Assembly: GCA_029261555.1 (NCBI GenBank)
Contig: JAJDBB010000084.1
Location: 1 to 52,003 of the forward strand
Direction of reading: 5' to 3'
Length of the DNA stretch: 52,003 nucleotides
Origin: Nitrospinaceae bacterium
GTDB lineage: Bacteria; Nitrospinota; Nitrospinia; Nitrospinales; JACRGP01
Shown: piece after piece, positions 48,476 to 52,003 of the stretch
Layout of the letters: each line of letters begins with the position of its first letter
Numbering within the stretch: position 1 is the first letter of the stretch
The notes under the pieces: generated by a model
Seen by the model: the letters and a program-made list of their open reading frames with translations, nothing else
Told to the model about the DNA's origin: nothing
The model's database searches: none
Program-made: the position numbers and the translations under genes

Positions 48476-49570
48476 CTATTCATCGTGGGCGGATTCCACA
48501 GCGCGCCCGGCGTTCAGGATCAAATCCAACAACAATTCTTCGCCCTGCAAAAACTCCAGGTCGATGCGGGCGGCGAAGAGAGGAAGCTCGAATTTTTCAG
48601 GGTCGAGTTTCACCGCGTCCTTTTCCGTGGTCAACAAATATTCGGCGCCGTGAGCGCGGGCGCTGTCCTGAACGGATCGCAGGTCCGATTCGGAATAAAA
48701 ATGATGATCGGGGAAATGCCGGAAGTTTTCCAGGCGCGCGCCGGTCTCGCTCAACAGCTTGCGAAAGGCTTCGGGATTGGCGAGGCCGCAAAAAGCCGCT
48801 ACGGGCCTTCCTTCCGGACCGCTCGTTTTGGCGGCGGCGTTTAGTGGAATCCATTCCCGGAACCGGTGCGCAGATTTTATCACCGGCAAGGCCGGATCGG
48901 GTTGCGCTTCGGCCGGCAGGGAATCGCCGGGTCCGCTGCATCGCGTCAAACAAACTGCGTCGGCGCGGCCCAGCGCGGACAAGGGCTCGCGCAAGTATCC
49001 GGCGGGAAAGACGCGTCCGTTGCCGAACGGTTTTTCAGCGTCGAGGAGCAGGAGGTTCAGGTCGCGTGCCAGCGCCAAATGCTGGTAGCCGTCGTCCAGA
49101 ACAAATACGTCGACGTCGAAACGTTCCAGCGCGTATCGCCCGGCCTCATAGCGGTCCGTTCCCACAATCACCGGAACGGTTTTCAAACGCCGGGCCATCA
49201 TGATCGGTTCGTCCCCGGCTTCCTGGGGCGACAACAAAATATTTTTACCGTCGCAAACGACTTGAGCGCCGGCTGTCGAGGCTCCGCCGTATCCCCGGCT
49301 GAGGACGGCGGGTTTCAAACCGCGTTGCTTCAGGGCTTCGGCGATCCACAGAACCGTCGGAGTTTTGCCGGTTCCGCCCAGGCACAAGTTGCCGACCGAG
49401 ATCGTACGGCACGGCAGGCGGCGGGTTTTCAGCCATCCCTTGCGATAGGCCAGGGCGCGCAGGGTTTGCGCCCAACCGTAAAAAAAGGCTATGATCCAAA
49501 AACAGGCAAACGCAAGTTGGTGATAGAATTTGCGGTTGTCCGCGGTGATCTGATAAAACAAACCGCGCAT
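48476..49570 (-). CDS. lpxK: Tetraacyldisaccharide 4'-kinase
   Basis: Phosphorylates the lipid A precursor at the 4' position, at the inner membrane. The 364 residues have an N-terminal membrane helix (FACFWIIAFFYGWAQTL), the P-loop GGTGKT (65-70), SRGYGG, and the DDGYQHLALARDLNLLLLDA region. Full length. First gene of a minus-strand operon and divergent from the Kdo transferase genes, which act at the next step of lipid A-Kdo assembly. Confidence 0.96.
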   Translation of the reverse strand: MRGLFYQITADNRKFYHQLAFACFWIIAFFYGWAQTLRALAYRKGWLKTRRLPCRTISVGNLCLGGTGKTPTVLWIAEALKQRGLKPAVLSRGYGGASTAGAQVVCDGKNILLSPQEAGDEPIMMARRLKTVPVIVGTDRYEAGRYALERFDVDVFVLDDGYQHLALARDLNLLLLDAEKPFGNGRVFPAGYLREPLSALGRADAVCLTRCSGPGDSLPAEAQPDPALPVIKSAHRFREWIPLNAAAKTSGPEGRPVAAFCGLANPEAFRKLLSETGARLENFRHFPDHHFYSESDLRSVQDSARAHGAEYLLTTEKDAVKLDPEKFELPLFAARIDLEFLQGEELLLDLILNAGRAVESAHDE

Positions 49571-49632
49571 GGTTTTCGCTTGTGAACAGGCTGGTTGCCA
49601 ATAACTACTTTTGATTTATTCACCGTCGCCCC

Positions 49633-49673
49633 GAGCTTGTCGAAGGGTGGCGCGTCCATGCTTCGACAAGCTC
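49633..49673. repeat. Inverted repeat between lpxK and waaA
   Basis: Perfect 13-bp arms GAGCTTGTCGAAG (49633-49645) and CTTCGACAAGCTC (49661-49673) with a 15-nt spacer. It resembles a dispersed repeat I recall from many bacterial genomes. Since the flanking genes diverge, it is not a terminator for either and instead lies in their shared promoter region. Confidence 0.6.
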
Positions 49674-49701
49674 AGCATGACAAATTTTGAAGCTTCCCTT
49701 T

Positions 49702-50967
49702 ATGGACTTTTTGTATCATAGCATCATTGGAATGGGCCTTCTAGCGGCGTCCCCGTACCTGATGTTCCGCGCCGCGACCGATCCCGATTTCCGCCAGGAC
49801 CTGCGCGAACGACTGGCCGGGGCGGACGGCGCTCCTGAGTTAAAAAATTGCGTCTGGGTCCACGCTTCGTCCGTCGGCGAGGTCCGCGCCGCAAAAATTT
49901 TATTGGCAAAACTGGCGAAAGATCTGCCCGACCTGCCGACGGCTCTCTCCGCATTCACGCCGACGGGGTTTGAAGAAGCCAAAAAATTTCCCGACGTTGC
50001 CGCGTTTCGCCTGCCGCCGGATTTTCCATACTGGACCCATCCGCTGGTCGACAAACTGCAACCGCGCGCGCTGGTCCTGATCGAGGCGGAGCTATGGCCG
50101 GGACTGTTGCGCTATTGCCGCAAGCGCGGGATTCCCGTCGTCCTGGTCAACGGACGGATCACGGAACGGTCTCACCGGCGCTACTCCCGATGCAAATTTC
50201 TGTTCCGCTGGCTGAGCGAGGGGATCGTTTTATTTTCCGCGCGCACACAAAACGACGCCAAACGCTTTGCCGACCTGGGCGTCCCGGAAAGTAAAATCCG
50301 CGTGACGGGCAATTTGAAATTCGACGCAACGGCCGGCGGAGACGGGGCTTCGTCTCTCGCCCATAAGGCCTATGCGCCTCCAACGCTCGCGTTCGGCTCC
50401 ACGCGCCCCGGCGACGAGGAAATAATTCTCGACGCAATCCAACGCCTGCGGGAAGAATTTCCCGAGTGGCGTTACATTCTGGCGCCGCGCCATGTCTGGC
50501 GTTGCGCCGAGGTCGAACAAATGATTCGCGAACGCGGATTGAATTTTTCCCTCTCGTCGCGGTTGAACAAATCGGCGGGCAAAACGGCGTCCTTGATTCT
50601 GGTGGACGCCATGGGAGAGTTGGAGTCCTGGTACGCGCAAAGCGACGTCGCCTTTGTGGGCGGCGGGTTTCGTCCCGAACACGGCGGACAAAATATTCTG
50701 GAACCCGCCGTTTACGGCCAACCGGTGATCTTCGGCCAGCACATGCAAAATTTTGAGGAAGAGGCTCTCGCGCTCCGTGAAGCCGGCGGCGGACTGCAAC
50801 TGGACTCGCCGGAAGATTTATATCCCACCCTACAGAGGTTGCTGTCCGACCCGGAAGAGCGAAGCGTGCGCGGGTCGCGAGCCGAGGCGGCGGTAAAAAT
50901 CCGGCGCGGGGCCGCGGAACGTAATCTGGAACTCATCCAGAATATTTTGCGGACGGGCGCGGCATGA
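49702..50967 (+). CDS. waaA: 3-deoxy-D-manno-octulosonic acid (Kdo) transferase, first copy
   Basis: Transfers Kdo from CMP-Kdo to lipid IVA; GT-B glycosyltransferase anchored by an N-terminal helix. From the ATG at 49702 it has 421 residues; an in-frame TTG at 49687 is possible, and neither has a good ribosome-binding site. Catalytic-type Glu60 in VHASSVGE, ELWPGLLRYC, GSTRPGDEEIIL, and GGGFRPEHGGQNILEPA are family hallmarks. Followed by a second homologue with an ATGA overlap. Confidence 0.93.
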   Translation: MDFLYHSIIGMGLLAASPYLMFRAATDPDFRQDLRERLAGADGAPELKNCVWVHASSVGEVRAAKILLAKLAKDLPDLPTALSAFTPTGFEEAKKFPDVAAFRLPPDFPYWTHPLVDKLQPRALVLIEAELWPGLLRYCRKRGIPVVLVNGRITERSHRRYSRCKFLFRWLSEGIVLFSARTQNDAKRFADLGVPESKIRVTGNLKFDATAGGDGASSLAHKAYAPPTLAFGSTRPGDEEIILDAIQRLREEFPEWRYILAPRHVWRCAEVEQMIRERGLNFSLSSRLNKSAGKTASLILVDAMGELESWYAQSDVAFVGGGFRPEHGGQNILEPAVYGQPVIFGQHMQNFEEEALALREAGGGLQLDSPEDLYPTLQRLLSDPEERSVRGSRAEAAVKIRRGAAERNLELIQNILRTGAA

Positions 50968-52003
50968 TTTTTTTTTACCGTCTATTTTCTATTTTTGCCG
51001 CCCTGCTGATCGTCCCCGTCTTTACATTATATTCGCTGGCAACGGGGAAAAAGCGGCGCGGCCTGTGGAACCATTTCGGCTTAGTTCCCGTCGCGAACAA
51101 AATTGGATTTGAAAAAACCGTATGGGTCCATGCCCTATCGCGCGGCGAGGTGGTGGCAACGGCCCCGGTCTTAAAGCGCCTACGCAAGTTGCGCCCCAAT
51201 ATCCAGATCGTCGTATCCGTCGCCACCGATTCCGGATACGACGCGGCGAAGCAATTTCTGGACGGCGGCGTCCATTTCCATCCATTCGACTGCTGGCCCT
51301 TCAACCGCCTGGCGCTGGCGCGGATTCAACCGGACGCCTTTGTGTTGGCGGAGACGGGGTTCTGGCCCGGACTCTTAGCCGGGCTGAACAGTCGCGGCGT
51401 TCCGGCGATTCTGTTCAACGCACGGCTCTCGCAAAAATCTTTTGATCGTTACAAAAAACTGCGTCCGGTCATCCAGGAAGTTTTGCGTGGATTTTCCCTG
51501 CTGTGCATGCAGAGCGAACAGGGCATGCGGGATTTTAAGGAACTGGGCGCTCGCGCCGATTCGCTTTTATTGACCGGCGAAACCAAGTACGACGCGCTGC
51601 AAACCGTGTCCGACGACGAATCGAACCGATTGCGCGGGGAATTGGGCATTGCCGCCGACGCGCCGGTATTCGTGGCGGGGAGTACCCATGCCGGGGAAGA
51701 GGAAATTATTCTGGACGCGTTTGAAAAAATGCGCCGCAATTTTCCGAAACTAATTTTGATTCTGGCTCCGCGCAGAGTAGAACGAATTCCCGATCTTGAA
51801 CGCCTGCTGGAATCACGCTCCGTTCCTTTTGCAAAACGAACTGACTCCAATTCGAGCGGCAGACCTGTGATCCTTCTCGACACGATGGGCGAGTTGTTCA
51901 AAGTTTATTCCCTGGCGCAGGCGGTTTTTGTTGGCGCCAGCCTGGTCGCTCCGGGCGGCGGACACAACCTGCTGGAACCGGCCAGCCTGGGCAAGGCGAC
52001 GTT
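50964..52003 (+). CDS. Kdo transferase-like protein, second copy (cut by window edge)
   Basis: 346 codons are open to the window end, with no stop. Starts MIFFYRLFSIFAALLIVPVF (membrane anchor), then WVHALSRGE with Glu62 matching the catalytic Glu, AETGFWPGLLAGLNSRGVPA, GSTHAGEEEIIL and PGGGHNLLEPASLG. The start overlaps the first copy's stop (ATGA). It is clearly homologous to, but quite diverged from, the first copy. It may add a further Kdo or have a changed acceptor. Confidence 0.88.
   Translation, partial: MIFFYRLFSIFAALLIVPVFTLYSLATGKKRRGLWNHFGLVPVANKIGFEKTVWVHALSRGEVVATAPVLKRLRKLRPNIQIVVSVATDSGYDAAKQFLDGGVHFHPFDCWPFNRLALARIQPDAFVLAETGFWPGLLAGLNSRGVPAILFNARLSQKSFDRYKKLRPVIQEVLRGFSLLCMQSEQGMRDFKELGARADSLLLTGETKYDALQTVSDDESNRLRGELGIAADAPVFVAGSTHAGEEEIILDAFEKMRRNFPKLILILAPRRVERIPDLERLLESRSVPFAKRTDSNSSGRPVILLDTMGELFKVYSLAQAVFVGASLVAPGGGHNLLEPASLGKAT

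Noticed and set aside
49595-49622. Possible plus-strand promoter for the Kdo transferase genes (TTGCCA-16-TATTCA)
   Set aside because: The -10 box matches the consensus at only three positions and the spacing is short; too weak to list as a feature.

Overview
The window is dominated by one of the most conserved gene blocks in bacteria. From about 32.3 kb down to 0.44 kb, everything lies on the minus strand: tRNA-Tyr, tRNA-Gly, tRNA-Thr, rpmG, tRNA-Trp, secE-nusG, rplKAJL-rpoBC, then rpsL-rpsG-fusA-tuf (str), the S10 cluster, the spc cluster with secY-adk-infA-rpmJ, and the alpha cluster ending in rplQ. I count 42 protein genes and 4 tRNAs in this block. Genes are tightly packed with many 1-4 nt overlaps. 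Two near-consensus sigma70-type promoters are visible, before tRNA-Tyr and before rpsL, with a weaker candidate before rpoB. rpmD (L30) and map are missing from their usual places. Several core genes use TTG or GTG starts (rpsL, rpsE, rpsD, rpsQ; rpoC, rpsM, rplO, rpsC, rplV). S4, S14, L33, L36 and Adk all carry their zinc-binding cysteines.

The accessory part (32.7-52.0 kb) belongs to a Gram-negative envelope. gmd-rmd (GDP-D-rhamnose synthesis) follows a promoter that overlaps the terminator hairpin of the next gene upstream. That gene encodes a 2911-residue secreted protein: signal peptide, 21 FG-GAP repeats that divide into three sets of seven (three predicted seven-bladed propellers), a BACON-like domain, about ten Ig-like DUF5011/HYR domains, and an extreme His/Asp/Lys tail. 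Next comes a four-gene minus-strand operon: lpxK, a small ICMT-like membrane methyltransferase, an 814-residue secreted PDZ protein with about twelve long-period G(D/N)DxY...QGAG repeats, and an amidohydrolase of the aminofutalosine/SAH deaminase type. Divergent from lpxK are two tandem, translationally coupled waaA-type Kdo transferase genes; the second runs off the window.

Intergenic spaces carry a family of GC-rich palindromic repeats (core CCGGGCAACGCCCGGTGG, often followed by GAGACGCAAGCTCACC). At least nine copies were found by eye, including inside the rplL-rpoB and rpoB-rpoC gaps. A few hairpin repeats of other types are also present.

Lipid A/Kdo genes, intact unsplit rpoB and rpoC, the gene order and protein features suggest a diderm outside the classical Enterobacteria. 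A Nitrospinota or deltaproteobacteria-like lineage is my best guess, but this is inference from general resemblance and not from any search. The strongest candidates for novelty are the triple-propeller protein with its metal-binding-like tail, the PDZ/GDDxY-repeat protein, the intergenic repeat family, and a decayed copy of the rplO 5' end sitting exactly where rpmD should be.
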